DNA of 17,119 nucleotides from an uncultured Caryophanales bacterium (GTDB lineage Bacteria > Bacillota_I > Bacilli_A > RF39 > UBA660), in NCBI GenBank assembly GCA_946414975.1, contig CAMKQS010000027.1, forward strand, positions 1 to 17,119. Direction: 5' to 3'. Shown in pieces: positions 15,586 to 17,119 of the stretch. Position 1 is the stretch's first letter, and each line of letters opens with the position of its first letter. Under the pieces are notes generated by a model. The model was not told the DNA's origin. It did no database searches and saw nothing but the letters and a program-made list of their open reading frames with translations. Position numbers and translations under genes: made by a program.

Positions 15586-16257
15586 CTATCTTATTATAAA
15601 ACTTAGTATAATCATTAATATATTATGCATCATATGTAATGATATAGGAACAAATATATTATCTGATTTAGCAAATGTATAAGCAAATATAAATCCAGGT
15701 ATACTATATGGTATTATATAAAGTAATTCTTGCATACTAGTTGCACTTGTAAAGTGCATTATTCCAAATACTAAACCTGATACTATTATAAATACTATGT
15801 TATTGTTAAATATGGTTTTAAAATTTAATCTAAATATCATCTCTTCAGTTATAGGTGCGATGATACTTGCAGATATAATTGCATATATAGGATATTTCAT
15901 AAGAAGTGCTTCAACATATTTTTGATTAGTTGTAATAGGTACTTTTATAATAGATGATATTATTATATTTGCAATCATCATAAGTCCTATATTTAAGAAG
16001 AAAAACTTAAAATAATTATTAAAATAATGTTTAAAATTTTTCTTAAAATCTTTAAGATCAAATATAAATTTTTTCAAGTATACAAATACTAAAGTCATTA
16101 AAATTAATAAGTCATATAATAAGGATACTATCAATTTCAAAAAAATAGGTAGTTTATTAAAACCAAATAAATTTAAAAAATTTGATATATACATATTAAC
16201 AATTATGTATATAATGAATATTAATATTCCCATAATAATTTTTTTATAATTTTTCAT
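15586..16257 (-). CDS. CPBP-family intramembrane glutamic endopeptidase (CAAX/Abi-like)
   Basis: A 223-residue integral membrane protein with about seven hydrophobic helices. The family's three motifs are present: EExxxR at Glu138/Glu139/Arg143 (PITEEMIFRL), FxxxH at Phe164-His168 (FGIMHF), and HxxxN at His208-Asn212 (HMMHN). Bacterial members include bacteriocin self-immunity proteins and membrane proteases of unknown substrate; nothing here identifies the substrate. The start has GGTGAG a few bases upstream. It precedes the helicase pseudogene in the same direction with only 12 nt between, so they were probably co-transcribed. It is divergent from rsmE. Confidence 0.88.
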   Translation of the reverse strand: MKNYKKIIMGILIFIIYIIVNMYISNFLNLFGFNKLPIFLKLIVSLLYDLLILMTLVFVYLKKFIFDLKDFKKNFKHYFNNYFKFFFLNIGLMMIANIIISSIIKVPITTNQKYVEALLMKYPIYAIISASIIAPITEEMIFRLNFKTIFNNNIVFIIVSGLVFGIMHFTSATSMQELLYIIPYSIPGFIFAYTFAKSDNIFVPISLHMMHNILMIILSFIIR

Positions 16258-16317
16258 TTTCTCACCAACATAATTATATCAATTAATAATAAAAATGTAT
16301 ATATTTAAAAAAAATTG

Positions 16318-16346
16318 TTTACAATGATGATCAAATGTATTATAAT
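16318..16346 (+). promoter_or_regulatory. Promoter of rsmE
   Basis: TTTACA at 16318-16323, a 17-bp spacer and TATAAT at 16341-16346. The -10 context AATGTATTATAATAT is shared with the cdsA promoter. Confidence 0.8.
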
Positions 16347-16374
16347 ATAAGGCATTAAAGATGGTAGTGATGAG

Positions 16375-17088
16375 ATGCAGAGATATTTTGGAATAAAAAA
16401 AGATAACAATTATTTATATTTATTAGATAGTGATTATCATCATATTAAGAATGTAATGCGAAATAGTGATGGTGATTTAATAGAGGTAGTAGTAGATGGT
16501 AAATTATATTTAGGTTGTATAGAGAATGTAAACAAAAATATATCTATTATTTTAAAAAAAGAGATAGATAATGAAGATGAATATATTCCTAAAGTTAATT
16601 TGATTATTCCTCTTTTAAAAGAAAATAAAATGGATTTAATCTTGCAAAAATCTACAGAAATGGGAGTTAATAAAATAATTGTTTTTCCTTTTAAACGTTG
16701 TGTTGTAAAGGCTGATAAGAAAAAAATTAAATCAAAAATAGAAAGATGGATGCGTATTTTAAAAGAAGCTTCTGAGCAGTCTAAAAGAACAACAATTCCA
16801 GAAATATTCTATGAGGATAATATAAATAATTTAAAAAAAGATAAAAGTGTAAACATTGTGTGTAGTACGCAAAAAAATTTGAATAATGTAAAAAGGGTGT
16901 TAACGGAAAATAGAAATTGTGATACAATTAATATAGTGATAGGTCCAGAGGGTGGCCTTGATATTAGTGAAGAGAAAAAATTAAATGAAATAGGTTTTGT
17001 ATCAACAACTTTAGGTAATAGAATAATGCGTGTTGAGTCAGTTCCTTTGTTTGTTTTAAGTATTATTAATTATGAATTTATGGAGTGA
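16375..17088 (+). CDS. rsmE: 16S rRNA (uracil(1498)-N3)-methyltransferase RsmE
   Basis: SPOUT-class methyltransferase that methylates U1498 in the 30S decoding region. 237 residues, normal for the family. An N-terminal PUA-like domain (RYFGI, HHIKNVMR) leads to the knotted catalytic domain: LILQKSTEMGV, then RWMRILKEASEQSKR, IVIGPEGGLDISEE and LGNRIMRVESVPLF. The start ATG 16375 follows GGTAGTGATGAG, a weak ribosome binding region, but the protein begins as expected (MQRYFG). It ends in TGA inside the ribosome binding region of the next gene, so an operon continues beyond the window. In many Firmicutes the upstream neighbour is prmA; here it is the unrelated CPBP gene. Confidence 0.95.
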   Translation: MQRYFGIKKDNNYLYLLDSDYHHIKNVMRNSDGDLIEVVVDGKLYLGCIENVNKNISIILKKEIDNEDEYIPKVNLIIPLLKENKMDLILQKSTEMGVNKIIVFPFKRCVVKADKKKIKSKIERWMRILKEASEQSKRTTIPEIFYEDNINNLKKDKSVNIVCSTQKNLNNVKRVLTENRNCDTINIVIGPEGGLDISEEKKLNEIGFVSTTLGNRIMRVESVPLFVLSIINYEFME

Positions 17089-17091
17089 TAT

Positions 17092-17119
17092 TATGAAATA
17101 TTTAGATTTCGTTAGCAAT
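17092..17119 (+). CDS. Start of a further gene (partial)
   Basis: ATG 17092 has GGAG 7 nt upstream within the end of rsmE and opens a frame MKYLDFVSN that runs off the window. Too short to identify; position suggests an operon partner of rsmE. Confidence 0.5.

Noticed and set aside
1..17119. CRISPR array, rRNA, replication origin or prophage
   Set aside because: No regularly spaced direct repeats, rRNA-like stretches, DnaA-box clusters or phage structural genes were seen.

Overview
The window is very AT-rich and reads with ordinary Firmicutes/Bacilli signals: strong AGGAGG-type ribosome binding sites, TTTACA/TTGNNN -35 boxes, 17-bp spacers, TGnTATAAT extended -10 boxes and U-tailed hairpin terminators. 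Gene content (dnaG-rpoD-trmK, a YqfQ-like gene, cdsA-rseP, gmk, rsmE, a PolC-type exonuclease) points to a Gram-positive-lineage bacterium with a small, low-GC genome, most likely an uncultured Bacilli/Mollicutes-related gut-type organism. That placement is inference; no rRNA is present.

Layout. 1-470: the 3' end of a surface/pilin-type protein, ending in a terminator. 536-3937: a tight plus-strand operon for DNA primase, the principal sigma factor and a tRNA methyltransferase. 3937-5352: an ISL3-family insertion sequence whose first base completes the trmK stop codon and whose transposase carries an in-frame TGA. 5376-5735: a minus-strand YqfQ-like gene. 5844-9833: a type IV pilus / competence-like cluster with a GspF/PilC platform protein, a prepilin peptidase, a broken O-antigen-ligase-like gene and a prepilin; no assembly ATPase is in the window. 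9921-10099: a structured ~180-nt RNA that fits 6S RNA (ssrS), directly upstream of a DEDDh exonuclease. 10805-12651: cdsA and rseP (phospholipid synthesis and site-2 protease). 12664-13437: an orphan minus-strand gene. 13570-13645: tRNA-Lys(CTT), divergent from gmk. 14428-16257: a minus-strand pair, a CPBP-family membrane protease followed by a decayed helicase fused to four ~70-residue tandem repeats. 16375-17088: rsmE, then the first codons of another gene.

How it fits together. Housekeeping genes for replication initiation, transcription, RNA modification, nucleotide and lipid metabolism are intact. The accessory genes are decaying: the transposase, the O-antigen-ligase-like gene (in-frame TGA, a one-base frameshift and a missing key His) and the helicase (two in-frame TAA codons) are all broken, and the first gene looks truncated. 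The pilus genes pilC and the prepilin share an unusual 13-bp -35 region, suggesting common control.

The most interesting items are the helicase/tandem-repeat chimera, the two in-frame TGA codons, the 6S RNA placement, the pilus promoter motif, and an insertion sequence sitting where other Bacilli carry further trmK-linked genes. I did not find a clearly new multi-gene system.
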